64,000 nt of DNA from Pseudomonas sp. GR 6-02 (GCF_001655615.1 NZ_CP011567.1:3667001-3731000), one strand, 5' to 3'; positions 9,196 through 17,887 are shown, counted from the stretch's first letter. A program made the numbers and translations. The notes: a model not told the origin generated them from the sequence alone.

Positions 9196-11205
9196 ATGCC
9201 CCGCTCCGTCGATGCCACCACCAGCCTTTCCCTCACCGCCGCCTCGCTGTCGGCGCTTTACCCTGAATCCCTTTCCGGCGAAGAGGCCCTCAACCAGCTC
9301 GGCTCGCAAATTCTCAACGGCCTCAACGACGGCTCCTCGCTCACCCTGACCACCGCCGTCGCCACCCACGTCACCGCCACCCTGCACAACGACGCCCTCA
9401 CCCGCCCGCTGGACGCGCTGGTCGCCGAAATCCGACAACTCCCCGCCGACGCCACCGCCGAGCGCTATCAGCTTGTACTACGGCCATGGCTCTGGTGGCT
9501 GACCCTTGCCAGCAACAACCGCGTGTTCCAGAACCTCAGCACCTCGGACATCGTCACCACGATTTTCAAGGCCCACGCCTTCACCGACTTCAAGCTCTCA
9601 CTCACCGGCAGTTACACCCCGCGCGAATACTGCGTGCAGTACGGCGAAACCGATTTCGCGTTCGTCTCGCGGTTGCTGGAGGAAGAAGGGATTTTCTGGT
9701 TTTTCACCCACGAGGACGGCAAGCACACGCTGGTGCTGGGCGACAGCAACGACGCGTTCGTACCGATCCCCAACGGGCCGAAGGTCAGCTATCTCGGCCA
9801 GCAGTTGGGCGAGCGTGAATTGCATGGCATTCGCTCCGGGCAGGTCTGCGTTCAGGCCGTGGCTGGTGTGTATCGGTCGACGGATTATGAATTCACCACC
9901 CCGACCACATCGCTGTACGGCCAAGCCGAAGCGGTGGCCGGGCCGCGTTCGATGTATGAGCATCCGGGCGGCTACAACGCCAAGGCGCGCGGCGATGCAT
10001 TGACCAAGCAGCGGGTCGACGGCTTGCGCAGTCAGGAGAAACGCTTTGTCGGTGAAAGCGACTGCCGCTGGCTGGTGCCGGGGCACTGGTTCACCCTCGC
10101 CGGGCACGATGATTCAACATTGAACATCGATTGGGTGGTGACGGCGGTGACACATGACGCCAGTCACGACAGCTATCGCAATCGCTTCGAGGCAATCCCC
10201 AAGGCCACGCCGTACCGCCCGGAACGCATCACCCCCAAACCGCGCATGCACCCGCAAACGGCAATTGTCGTCGGCAAGTCGGGCGAAGAAATCTGGACCG
10301 ACGAATACGGCCGGATCAAGTTGCAGTTCCCTTGGGACCGCGACGGCAAGAACGACGAAACCAGTTCCTGTTGGGTGCGAGTTGTATTGCCCTGGAGCGG
10401 CAAGGGCTTCGGCATGCAGTTCGTGCCGCGCATCGGCCAGGAAGTGATCGTGACCTTTATCGATGGCGATCCGGATCGACCGCTGGTAACCGGCTGCGTC
10501 TACAACGGTGACAACGCGCTGCCCTATGCGCTGCCGGCGAATCAGACCCAGTCGGGAATCAAGACCCAATCGTCCAAGGGCGGCGGCGGTTTCAACGAGT
10601 TGCGCTTCGAGGACAAGAAAGACGCCGAAGAGGTGTTTTTGCAGGCGCAGAAAGACCTGAAGATCAACGTGCTCAACGACACCACCGCCACGGTCGGCCA
10701 CGATGAAACCCTGACCGTGCAGAACGCTCGCACGCGCACGGTGAAGGACGGCGACGAGACCGTGACCCTGGAGAAAGGCAAACGCAGCGTGACCATCCAG
10801 ACCGGCAGCGACACGCTCGATGTGAAGGACAGCCGCACGGTGACCGTGGGCGCTGACCAGACCCACAGTACCGGCGGCAATTACACGCACAAGGTCACCG
10901 GAGATTACAGCCTGACGGTGGACGGCAACCTGACCATCAAAGTGACCGGCACCCTGACCCTGCAAAGCGGAGGCAGTTTCGCGATCAAGAGCGGCGCCGA
11001 TCTGGCGGCCGAGGCCAGTACTTCGATCAGCCAGAAGGCCGGGACCTCTATGAGCAATCAGGCTGGTACCTCATTGGAGAACAAGGCCGGCACGACGATG
11101 ACCAACGATGCCGGGATCAGCCTGACCAACAAGGGTGCCGCTTCGCAGACCGTGGATGGCGGCGGCATGCTGACCATCAAGGGGGGTCTGGTGCAGGTCA
11201 ACTGA
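9196..11205 (+). CDS. vgrG: VgrG (TssI), T6SS spike protein
   Basis: VgrG trimers cap the Hcp tube and carry effectors. The 669-residue protein has the gp27-like part with REYCVQYGETDFAFVSRLLEEEGIFWFF, then PKPRMHPQTAIVVGKSGEEIWTDEYGRI and the gp5 OB-fold signature WVRVVLPWSGKGFGMQFVPRIGQEV. A beta-prism follows, and the tail has short repeats (SISQKAGTS, SMSNQAGTS, TTMTNDAG). It ends at KGGLVQVN, so there is no C-terminal effector domain and cargo would have to be bound separately. ATG 9196 is preferred over the overlapping TTG 9193. The MORN-repeat gene follows 12 bp later. Confidence 0.95.
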   Translation: MPRSVDATTSLSLTAASLSALYPESLSGEEALNQLGSQILNGLNDGSSLTLTTAVATHVTATLHNDALTRPLDALVAEIRQLPADATAERYQLVLRPWLWWLTLASNNRVFQNLSTSDIVTTIFKAHAFTDFKLSLTGSYTPREYCVQYGETDFAFVSRLLEEEGIFWFFTHEDGKHTLVLGDSNDAFVPIPNGPKVSYLGQQLGERELHGIRSGQVCVQAVAGVYRSTDYEFTTPTTSLYGQAEAVAGPRSMYEHPGGYNAKARGDALTKQRVDGLRSQEKRFVGESDCRWLVPGHWFTLAGHDDSTLNIDWVVTAVTHDASHDSYRNRFEAIPKATPYRPERITPKPRMHPQTAIVVGKSGEEIWTDEYGRIKLQFPWDRDGKNDETSSCWVRVVLPWSGKGFGMQFVPRIGQEVIVTFIDGDPDRPLVTGCVYNGDNALPYALPANQTQSGIKTQSSKGGGGFNELRFEDKKDAEEVFLQAQKDLKINVLNDTTATVGHDETLTVQNARTRTVKDGDETVTLEKGKRSVTIQTGSDTLDVKDSRTVTVGADQTHSTGGNYTHKVTGDYSLTVDGNLTIKVTGTLTLQSGGSFAIKSGADLAAEASTSISQKAGTSMSNQAGTSLENKAGTTMTNDAGISLTNKGAASQTVDGGGMLTIKGGLVQVN

Positions 11206-11217
11206 CAAGGAGAACCC

Positions 11218-11760
11218 ATGGCCATCACGCCGCTGGATTTGCAACAGAACGATAAACAGCTCAAAGGGCGCCTGCTCGATGGCCAGCTCGACGGTGCGCT
11301 GCACATCAAGGATGACGGGCGCGCGCAGGCTGATTTGCACTACAACCGGGGCGAGCTGCAAGGCACCACCCTGCTCTACCACCCCAATGGCAAGGTCTCG
11401 GCGCAGCTGCCATTTGTCCATGACAAGCTGCAGGGGGTTGCCAGTTTCTATGCCCCCGAAGGCAGTCTGCAGCGCAAGGCGACTTACCACCGGGGGCTGT
11501 TGCATGGCGAGGCGTTCAATTACTTTCCCGATGGGCAACTGGCGGAGGTCGAGTTTTACCGCGACGGTGTACGCGACGGGCGCTATCAACGCTTTCATCC
11601 CAACGGCAAGCCGGCCGTCGAGGCTCGGTATCTCAACGGTCAATTGCTGGAACCGGAACAGGGCTTCGCCAGCGACGGACGACCATTGGACGCCGACGGC
11701 AAGCCGATCTCACGAGTGCGCTGGTGGTTCAGGCGCTGGAGCGATCCTGCTCAAGCCTAA
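11218..11760 (+). CDS. MORN-repeat (YwqK-like) protein downstream of vgrG
   Basis: The 180-residue product consists largely of about five repeats of roughly 23 residues with the pattern G-x-(Y/F)-x3-G-x-(L/V), for example GELQGTTLLYHPNGK, GLLHGEAFNYFPDGQ and GVRDGRYQRFHPNGK. This is the MORN variant found in YwqK-type antitoxin-like proteins. No signal peptide or membrane helix is seen. ATG 11218 is preceded by ACAAGGAG and lies 12 bp after vgrG, so the two are cotranscribed. The context suggests a T6SS accessory, adaptor or immunity-like function, but no toxin gene lies beside it. Confidence 0.8.
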   Translation: MAITPLDLQQNDKQLKGRLLDGQLDGALHIKDDGRAQADLHYNRGELQGTTLLYHPNGKVSAQLPFVHDKLQGVASFYAPEGSLQRKATYHRGLLHGEAFNYFPDGQLAEVEFYRDGVRDGRYQRFHPNGKPAVEARYLNGQLLEPEQGFASDGRPLDADGKPISRVRWWFRRWSDPAQA

Positions 11761-11763
11761 GTT

Positions 11764-11944
11764 CTGTAGCAGCTGCCGAGCAGCGCGAGGCTGCGTTCGG
11801 CTGCGAAGCAGTCGCAAGTCCGGCTGATGCGGTCTGCCTGATGTACCGCAGTCTCAGGTTTTACGACTGCTTCGCAGCCGAACGCAGCCTCGCGCTGCTC
11901 GACAGCTGCTACGGCCGAACGCAGGCTTCGCCAGCTGCTACAGA
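11764..11944. repeat. Long inverted repeat (CTGTAGCAGCTG family)
   Basis: The left arm (CTGTAGCAGCTGCCGAGCAG..., from 11764) and the right arm (...CTGCTCGACAGCTGCTACGG, to about 11914) are inverted copies that also contain an inner GGCTGCGAAGCAGTCG / CGACTGCTTCGCAGCC-type palindrome. A further partial right arm ends at 11944. It lies between the convergent MORN and PAAR-like genes and may serve as their terminator. A solitary arm of the same family is at 60401-60435. Confidence 0.85.
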
Positions 11945-11955
11945 GGTTGTGGCGA

Positions 11956-12351
11956 TCAGGGAATCAGCATCTGCATTTGCCCCGGCATCACGATTTTGAT
12001 CACTCCGGCCCAGTTGCACATCAAGGTGCTGTTGGCATCGATGGCCGGCATGCCGCCCAGCAGTAGGGTCGGCGCGCCGCCGGGGATCCACGGGGTGGCG
12101 GTGGCCGGGATGCACGGCATCGGCGTCAGCACGCCAAGCGCCGCGGCGGTGGCGGCCGCGACCATCGGGTTGGCCATGCTCATGCACGTGCCGAACGGCA
12201 TGACGTTCACCAACGGAATGTGGTCCATGATGTTCGCCGCCGGCATGCCCCCGGTCATTGTGCGGTTCACTGGCAGCACGTTGAGTACCGCCGGCGCCGC
12301 GCCGAAACTGCATTGCAGGGTCGCGGTGGCGCAAACTTGCGGACAGCCCAT
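11956..12351 (-). CDS. PAAR-like (DUF4280-type) protein
   Basis: The 131-residue product is built of short Pro/Met-rich repeats: MGCPQVCATATLQCSFG at the start, NIMDHIPLVNVMPFGTCMS, GVLTPMPCIPATATPW and a PGQMQM tail. This matches PAAR-like tip proteins of the DUF4280/DUF4150 type, which sharpen the VgrG spike or link effectors to it. The start at 12351 has a strong ribosome site (AAGGAGAT); the open frame upstream to 12477 lacks one. It is convergent with the vgrG-MORN unit. No effector domain is fused to it. Confidence 0.85.
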   Translation of the reverse strand: MGCPQVCATATLQCSFGAAPAVLNVLPVNRTMTGGMPAANIMDHIPLVNVMPFGTCMSMANPMVAAATAAALGVLTPMPCIPATATPWIPGGAPTLLLGGMPAIDANSTLMCNWAGVIKIVMPGQMQMLIP

Positions 12352-12539
12352 GTTGAATCTCCTTCCTGGAAGCGACGCTCCCTGAACCATAGTCCGCCGC
12401 GCCTGTTCGCGCACATCAGGAACGCTGATTATCCGGCAACACGCTAACCTATAAGACCGTGCCGCGCTTGTGGCCACCCCGGCGCGCCATTAGATTAGCC
12501 AATGATGTCTGGCCTCCAAAATAAGCAGAAGGGATAAGC

Positions 12540-13607
12540 ATGGCGCTTACTGACCAGTCCACCCGTATCCGCTCTGGCGAAGAACTCGATGCCAGCCTGA
12601 TCGATCCATACCTCAAGGCGCACATTCCGGGTCTGAGTGGTTTGCCTGTGATCAGCCAGTTTCCGGGCGGTGCGTCGAACCTGACTTACCTGCTGGAATA
12701 CCCCGAACAGGAATTCGTCCTGCGTCGGCCGCCGTTCGGCCACAAAGCCAAGTCCGCCCACGACATGGGCCGTGAATTTCGCATCCTCAATCAGCTGCGG
12801 GACGGTTTTCCCTATTGCCCCAAAGCCTACGTGCACTGCACTGACGATTCGGTGATCGGCGCCGAGTTCTATGTGATGGAACGGGTCAAGGGCATCATCC
12901 TGCGCGCCGAACTGCCACCGGAACTGGGTCTTGATTCAGCGAAGACCGAAACCCTGTGCAAGAGCTTCATCGACAAGTTCGTCGAACTGCACCGGGTCGA
13001 CTACAAGGCTTATGGCCTGGGTGATCTCGGTAAACCCGAAGGTTATGTCGCGCGGCAAATCAAAGGCTGGAGCGAGCGCTACGAGAAGGCCCTGACCCCG
13101 GACGCGCCGAAGTGGGAAGCGGTAAAGGCCTGGCTCAACGACAAAATGCCAGCCGATCACCCGACGTCGAGCATCGTCCACAACGATTACCGCTTCGACA
13201 ACGTGATCCTCGACCCGAACAACCCGATGCAGATCATCGGCGTGCTGGATTGGGAGCTGACCACCCTCGGTGACCCGCTGATGGACCTGGGCAACACCCT
13301 CGCCTACTGGATCGAAGCCGACGACCCGGCACCGGTGCAACTGATGCGCCGCCAGCCAAGCCACGCCCCCGGCATGCTCACCCGCCGCGAATTCGTCGAT
13401 TACTACGCCGAGCGCTCAGGCATCCAGATCGACAATTTCGACTTCTACTACACCTACGGCCTGTTCCGTCTGGCCGGCATCGTGCAGCAGATCTACTACC
13501 GCTTCTTCCATGGTCAGACCCAGGACAAACGCTTCGCACAGTTCATTCACATGAACAAACTGCTGGAGCAGATGAGCTTGCAGGTCATTCAGAAATCCAG
13601 CCTCTGA
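12540..13607 (+). CDS. APH-family phosphotransferase (ACAD10/11 kinase-like)
   Basis: The 355-residue protein has the aminoglycoside/choline kinase fold: FPGGASNLTYLLE and FVLRRPP at the ATP-binding N lobe, the catalytic loop SIVHNDYRFDNVILDP near residue 214, and the Mg-binding VLDWELTTLGDP near residue 237. Proteins of this subgroup phosphorylate hydroxy groups of hydroxyacyl-CoA or related acids rather than antibiotics, and often sit beside acyl-CoA dehydrogenase and SDR genes. Here an SDR gene follows after 25 bp in the same operon. AAGGGA precedes ATG 12540. The substrate cannot be told from sequence. Confidence 0.85.
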   Translation: MALTDQSTRIRSGEELDASLIDPYLKAHIPGLSGLPVISQFPGGASNLTYLLEYPEQEFVLRRPPFGHKAKSAHDMGREFRILNQLRDGFPYCPKAYVHCTDDSVIGAEFYVMERVKGIILRAELPPELGLDSAKTETLCKSFIDKFVELHRVDYKAYGLGDLGKPEGYVARQIKGWSERYEKALTPDAPKWEAVKAWLNDKMPADHPTSSIVHNDYRFDNVILDPNNPMQIIGVLDWELTTLGDPLMDLGNTLAYWIEADDPAPVQLMRRQPSHAPGMLTRREFVDYYAERSGIQIDNFDFYYTYGLFRLAGIVQQIYYRFFHGQTQDKRFAQFIHMNKLLEQMSLQVIQKSSL

Positions 13608-13632
13608 TCAGGCCCCATAACAAGGAAAAATC

Positions 13633-14400
13633 ATGTCCAAGACTCAGTTGTTCGACCTCGACGGCAAGATCGCTTTCGTCTCAGGTGCCAGTCGCGGCAT
13701 CGGTGAAGCCATCGCCAAACTGCTGGCGCAGCAAGGTGCCCACGTGATCGTTTCGAGCCGCAAGCTCGACGGCTGCCAGCACGTCGCCGACGCGATCATC
13801 GCCGCCGGCGGCAAGGCCACCGCCATTGCCTGCCACATCGGTGAGATGGAACAGATCACCCAGGTCTTCGCCGCCATCCGCGAACAATTCGGGCGCCTGG
13901 ACATCCTGGTCAACAACGCCGCGACCAACCCGCAGTTCTGCAACGTGCTGGACACCGACCTCAGCGCCTTCCAGAAAACCGTCGACGTGAACATTCGCGG
14001 CTACTTCTTCATGTCGGTGGAAGCCGGCAAGCTGATGCGCGAACACGGTGGCGGCAGCATCATCAACGTCGCCTCGATCAACGGCATCTCGCCGGGGATC
14101 TTCCAGGGCATCTACTCGGTGACCAAGGCAGCGGTGATCAACATGACCAAGGTGTTCGCCAAGGAATGCGCGCAGTTCGGCATTCGCTGCAACGCCCTGC
14201 TGCCGGGTCTGACGGATACCAAGTTTGCATCGGCGCTGGTGAAGAACGATGCGATTCTGAAAACCGCGCTGCAGCAGATTCCACTCAAGCGCGTGGCAGA
14301 TCCGAGTGAAATGGCCGGTGCGGTGTTGTACCTGGCGAGTGATGCTTCCAGCTATACGACCGGGGTTTCGCTGAATGTGGATGGCGGGTTTCTGTCCTGA
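13633..14400 (+). CDS. SDR-family NAD(P)-dependent oxidoreductase
   Basis: The 255-residue protein is a classical short-chain dehydrogenase: cofactor motif SGASRGIG at 17-24, NNAA at 94-97, catalytic Ser148, Tyr161 and Lys165 (YSVTK), and a C-terminal DGGFLS. It probably oxidises or reduces a hydroxy/keto substrate together with the APH-type kinase upstream, with which it forms an operon (25 bp gap, AAGGAAAA ribosome site). Specific substrate unknown. Confidence 0.9.
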   Translation: MSKTQLFDLDGKIAFVSGASRGIGEAIAKLLAQQGAHVIVSSRKLDGCQHVADAIIAAGGKATAIACHIGEMEQITQVFAAIREQFGRLDILVNNAATNPQFCNVLDTDLSAFQKTVDVNIRGYFFMSVEAGKLMREHGGGSIINVASINGISPGIFQGIYSVTKAAVINMTKVFAKECAQFGIRCNALLPGLTDTKFASALVKNDAILKTALQQIPLKRVADPSEMAGAVLYLASDASSYTTGVSLNVDGGFLS

Positions 14401-14421
14401 TTCGGTTTTGCGAATAAACCG

Positions 14422-14443
14422 AAGGCAGCCTCAGGGCTGCCTT
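14422..14443 (+). terminator. Probable intrinsic terminator after the kinase-SDR operon
   Basis: AAGGCAGCC and GGCTGCCTT form a 9-bp perfect stem with a TCAG loop, 22 bases after the SDR stop codon. The following T run is short (TT then GG), so termination may be moderate. The neighbouring gene at 14545 points towards it, so it may serve both directions. Confidence 0.75.
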
Positions 14444-14544
14444 TGGTGTTTGATCGGAGGGCTCGTGGAAGACTCTCGCCTGTTTCTGAGATGCATCGGG
14501 TGTCAGGTAATCGTTTGATAGATGGGACTGGGCCAGAGACGGCA

Positions 14545-15141
14545 CTATTCACCCCGCACAAACTCAACCGGCTTACCTGTCAAATCCAGAACTCTAAAAT
14601 AGCCCTTGATACTCTTTACGTTACGGATCGCCAGCTGAACATGCGTTTCATGCATAAAGTCTGTATCAGGATAAAGACATTCGCCCTCCCAGAATGGTGA
14701 ACGAACGGAATCATACGCAGGTGCCTCTGTAAGCTCCCGGAAGGTATGCAACGCATCAATGACCTGACAATCCAAACGACGTAGATACTGACTATTTTTC
14801 TTAAGAGGTTGACCGCCTTCTTCTTTTGAGGCGGCTTCAAGCCAGAGGTAGGTCTGACGGATTTCACGCAACGCACTCTCAGTTGTGAAATCCAGGCAAC
14901 GCCCCAAGTCAATCACTGCCCCAATCACGAATGGATTTTTGATAGAGCTCCGTTTTTGTGCATTGGTCGCAAAACTTAACGCGCGCTGCGGGTTGTTTTC
15001 CCAAAAATAGGCGCCGCGACCAAGCCAATCATAGTCATTAGTGCTATCAAGGAGTGTTGCTTCTCCAGCCAGCACACGCTCCCCAACTTCTCGCTCACAC
15101 CCATGGAAACCAAGAACAAAAGAAGGAGAAATGCAATACAT
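14545..15141 (-). CDS. Putative ADP-ribosyltransferase-like protein (DUF3990-like)
   Basis: The 198-residue product starts with a strand containing GFHGC (residues 11-15), then YDWLGRGAYFWE (37-48) and RALSFA (53-58). That spacing of FHG, a glycine-flanked Y-F-W-E segment and an alanine helix resembles the ART-like/DUF3990 fold used by many bacterial toxins. VIGAVIDLGRCLDF follows near 72-85. A catalytic glutamate cannot be assigned with certainty. It is the second gene of a pair: its ATG shares one base with the TGA of the upstream gene (TGATG), implying coupled translation. Composition is more AT-rich than the flanking chromosomal genes. Alternatives are a metabolic ART-fold protein or an orphan T6SS effector. 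The fold assignment is tentative. Confidence 0.55.
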   Translation of the reverse strand: MYCISPSFVLGFHGCEREVGERVLAGEATLLDSTNDYDWLGRGAYFWENNPQRALSFATNAQKRSSIKNPFVIGAVIDLGRCLDFTTESALREIRQTYLWLEAASKEEGGQPLKKNSQYLRRLDCQVIDALHTFRELTEAPAYDSVRSPFWEGECLYPDTDFMHETHVQLAIRNVKSIKGYFRVLDLTGKPVEFVRGE

Positions 15142-15554
15142 CAGCGAGCCTTGGTTTCGCCATTCACACGTTTGAAGAACTCCCGAACCTTGTCCGGATC
15201 CTTGAGCATTTCAGTAGCGTATTCATCGATACGTACCGAAGCACAAGTGGCGGCTGATAGCCTGCTACCGTTAGAACCAACCATGACCCAGCCAGTCCCA
15301 GTCGATGCTTTGTGTCCCTCTCTATCCATATCCAGCATTACTCCTGATCCACTCTTTGCAACCGCTGCTGCGATAAGTCCGTATGTCTTCTCGGCGTTTA
15401 TTCCGGCAGCACCGGTACGACCGCTAACGATTTTGCCATTCGTTAGCCGGACAATGCCGCCGTGCTGGAATCCTGCAGAATCACGTACAACCTTAGCTTC
15501 GTGACGGTCACCATCAACAAAAACATAGGCCGTTTTTTCGAGATCCTTCGACAT
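15141..15554 (-). CDS. Unknown protein coupled to the ART-like gene
   Basis: The 137-residue product shows no motif I recognise. It has a beta-rich N-terminal half (TAYVFVDGDRHEAKVV, HGGIVRLTNGKIVSG), a glycine/serine-rich middle (GSGVMLDMD, GTGWVMVGSNGSR) and a charged C-terminal helix (KDPDKVREFFKRVNGE). There is no signal peptide or membrane segment. Start ATG 15554 is preferred because AGAGG ends five bases before it; a GTG at 15560 overlaps that site. As the first gene of a translationally coupled pair with a possible toxin-like partner, it could be an antitoxin, an immunity protein or a substrate partner, but this rests on position only. Confidence 0.65.
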   Translation of the reverse strand: MSKDLEKTAYVFVDGDRHEAKVVRDSAGFQHGGIVRLTNGKIVSGRTGAAGINAEKTYGLIAAAVAKSGSGVMLDMDREGHKASTGTGWVMVGSNGSRLSAATCASVRIDEYATEMLKDPDKVREFFKRVNGETKAR

Positions 15555-15873
15555 AGCCACCTCTATTCGAGCTTGGTTGCATCGCTCAAACTTGATTAAT
15601 TAGTGGCCAATATAGTCTGTGGTGTCTGTCCCGTCATCAAAGCCCGCGATTTGTCGCTGATCTGCACACCTGGAAACGATAGAGGCCGCTAACAAGACGC
15701 ACAAGCCGGCAGATTCCGGCGTTGTTGTAGGCAATGACGCAAGGCGGTGTAGCCATTCTCAGCGCTTCCTGACCTCGCCAAGAAAAAGAATATTTATTCC
15801 ACTTTATTGCATGTTACGAATTTTTATTCCATAAATAGCCCTCCTGAAAATAAAAATCCAAAGGACCCCGGCT
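15555..15873. promoter_or_regulatory. Divergent intergenic region with a repeated TTTATTCCA element
   Basis: This 319-base gap separates the ART-like pair (leftward) from the oxidoreductase gene (rightward). No gene is visible. Near the right side, AATATTTATTCCACTTT (from about 15788) is echoed by AATTTTTATTCCATAAA (from about 15819), a spacing of about three helical turns. This suggests a regulator site for the oxidoreductase gene. The rest is unremarkable. Confidence 0.45.
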
Positions 15874-16989
15874 ATGCGCGAACTCGGTATCGGACTCATC
15901 GGCACAGGTTTCATGGGCCGCGCCCACGCCCTGGCCTTTCGCAATGTCAGCGCTGTTTTTGAATTGCCGCTGAAGCTCAAACTCGCCGCCCTTGCCGACG
16001 CCGACCCGCAGCGCGCCCGCCACTGCGCCGATGCCTGGGGCTTCGATGCTGCTCACAACGACTGGCAACAGCTGATCGATGACCCCAAGGTCAACCTGAT
16101 CGCCATCACCACCCCCAATCATCTGCACTACCCCATGGCCATGGCTGCCATCGCCGCCGGTAAACCGGTGTATTGCGAAAAGCCGCTGGCGGTGAGCCTC
16201 GAGCAGGCCAGTACCATGCGCCTTGCAGCCAAAGCCGCAGGCGTGGTGACGCGGGTGGGTTACAACTATCAGCACAACCCGATCATCGGCCTGGCTCGGG
16301 ATTTGATTCAAAACGGCGCGCTGGGGCAGATCATCAGTTTCCAGGGCGAGTTCAGCGAAGACTTCATGGCCGATCCCGTTTCACCCTGGTCCTGGCGCTG
16401 CGACGCAAATTACGCCGGCGGCGCCCTGGCGGACCTGGGCAGTCATTTGCTGGCCATGGCCCGTCATCTGCTGGGCGACGTCGAGGCGGTGTGCGCGGAT
16501 ACCCAGACTGTACATGCGCAACGCCCCTTGACGGCGGGTGGTCAGGAGCGACGCGAGGTCGCGGTCGACGATCAGGTCCACGCGTTGCTGCGGTTCGCCA
16601 ATGGCGCGCGAGGGACGTTCAGCAGCAGCTGGCTCAAACACGGTTACAAGAATCACCTGAGTTTTGAAATCAGCGGCACCCAAGGCACCCTGGCGTTCGA
16701 TCAGGAACGCTTGAATGAACTGCGGCTGTATCGTGCCGGGCAAGGCGGCTTCCAACGGCTGCTGGCAGGCCCGGATTTGCCGGGTTATGCCGCCTTCAGC
16801 CCGGCGCCGGGGCACCAGTTGGGTTACAACGAACTCAAGACCCTTGAAGTGCATGAGTTGGTGATGGCGTTGGCCGGCCTCGGCCAGGATGGCACGGATT
16901 TCGAGCAGGCGTGGGAAGTCGAACGCCTGGCGACGGCGATTCGTCTGGCGGCACGGGAGTCGCGCTGGGTCAGGATCGAGGAAGTCTGA
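15874..16989 (+). CDS. Gfo/Idh/MocA-family NAD(P)-dependent oxidoreductase
   Basis: The 371-residue product begins GIGLIGTGFMGRAHA, the N-terminal Rossmann motif, followed by NLIAITTPNHLHYPMA and the signature VYCEKPLAV (the Lys of EKP is the catalytic/cofactor residue). A C-terminal alpha/beta domain has GGALADLGSHLLAMARHLLG. These enzymes oxidise sugars, inositols or pseudo-sugars. It stands alone, with AAGGA upstream of ATG 15874 and a direct repeat in the promoter, so a dedicated regulator is likely. Substrate unknown. Confidence 0.9.
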   Translation: MRELGIGLIGTGFMGRAHALAFRNVSAVFELPLKLKLAALADADPQRARHCADAWGFDAAHNDWQQLIDDPKVNLIAITTPNHLHYPMAMAAIAAGKPVYCEKPLAVSLEQASTMRLAAKAAGVVTRVGYNYQHNPIIGLARDLIQNGALGQIISFQGEFSEDFMADPVSPWSWRCDANYAGGALADLGSHLLAMARHLLGDVEAVCADTQTVHAQRPLTAGGQERREVAVDDQVHALLRFANGARGTFSSSWLKHGYKNHLSFEISGTQGTLAFDQERLNELRLYRAGQGGFQRLLAGPDLPGYAAFSPAPGHQLGYNELKTLEVHELVMALAGLGQDGTDFEQAWEVERLATAIRLAARESRWVRIEEV

Positions 16990-17052
16990 ACCGACGCTCA
17001 GGTCATACACCGCCAGTCGCCCGGGCGCTTCTGGCGGTACACCAGACCCGGT

Positions 17053-17274
17053 TTACTGAGTGACGCAACGGGTCAAGGTCGTGGTTCGGGTCACCTGGCC
17101 TTCAGCCCTCATATCACCCTGCACATCCGTGCTTTCGGTGGTCGAACAGGTACGAACCGGTGTCGGTGGCGGCGCGGCCGGGGGTGGAGGCGGCGGACTG
17201 GCGCAACCACCGAGAATCGCCATGCAGAGTGCGAGCGACAGTGGTGAAAAAGCACATTTCCAAAAATTGTTCAT
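17053..17274 (-). CDS. Small proline-rich lipoprotein
   Basis: The 73-residue product has a signal sequence ending in the lipobox LGGC (Cys near residue 24), immediately followed by ASPPPPPPAAPPPTP, then a short C-terminal part with two cysteines (RTCSTTES and LTRCVTQ) that could form a disulfide. This predicts an outer-membrane or periplasmic lipoprotein. The ribosome site is weak. Function unknown. Confidence 0.7.
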   Translation of the reverse strand: MNNFWKCAFSPLSLALCMAILGGCASPPPPPPAAPPPTPVRTCSTTESTDVQGDMRAEGQVTRTTTLTRCVTQ

Positions 17275-17445
17275 AGGCTGACCCGCGGTAAGTAATCGAC
17301 ATTTTCCGCGACTCGAAAACCATCCCGCGAACCCGCGGCCCTGTCACAGAAAAGAAATACCCTCGCATTCCTTATAGCTTAGCTACCCGCCAATGCCAGA
17401 AAGACTGCGACCATTCCATTACCGCAGGCCTGCGGGATATGACGC

Positions 17446-17694
17446 CTAAAGAGCGGAGGATCGATTCAAACCACTGCTTTCAAGCTCATAGCGCAGCTCT
17501 TCAATCAACGCCGCCACTGCCTCCGGCGTCCGGAGCGTCGCCACGTTCAACCCGCTGACCACCAGATCCACCTGCCCTGTCGCCGGATGGTAAAGCTTCA
17601 CCGTCAACGAATTATCCCCGGCAAGCGCACACTCACAGGCCAACGGCAAAAAGCTCCGCTCCAACCGCATACGCAATTGCACCAGGTAACTCAT
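17446..17694 (-). CDS. DUF1652-like small protein
   Basis: The 82-residue product contains RSFLPLACECALAGDNSLTV, LYHPATGQVDLVVSGL and AALIEELRYELE, the layout of the DUF1652 family, which is typical of Pseudomonas genomes. No function is established. Immediately upstream (about 17860-17885) lies an AT-poor palindromic patch with GTGC-ATTT-GCAC. Confidence 0.75.
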   Translation of the reverse strand: MSYLVQLRMRLERSFLPLACECALAGDNSLTVKLYHPATGQVDLVVSGLNVATLRTPEAVAALIEELRYELESSGLNRSSAL

Positions 17695-17887
17695 CCCGAC
17701 TCACCTTGGCGACAGCGTAACGTCGACTGCCCGCCTGTTCTTTTCGCACCCATGAGGTTGTTCCTTCAGCTGCATCGAAGAGGACGCGATACCGGGCCCA
17801 AGCCACGTCTCGCACCCCGACAGCCTAGAAAAAGCCCCATCTGATCAATACATGAAATTGCACCACCCGCACTAGTGCATTTGCACC

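Noticed and set aside
11764..11944. Possible CRISPR-like repeats or phage site
   Set aside because: The repeats are inverted arms of one element without regular spacers.
17860..17885. GTGC-ATTT-GCAC palindromic patch as a LuxR-regulator site
   Set aside because: A loosely similar GTGCAAA lies at about 19457, but the match is short and could be chance.
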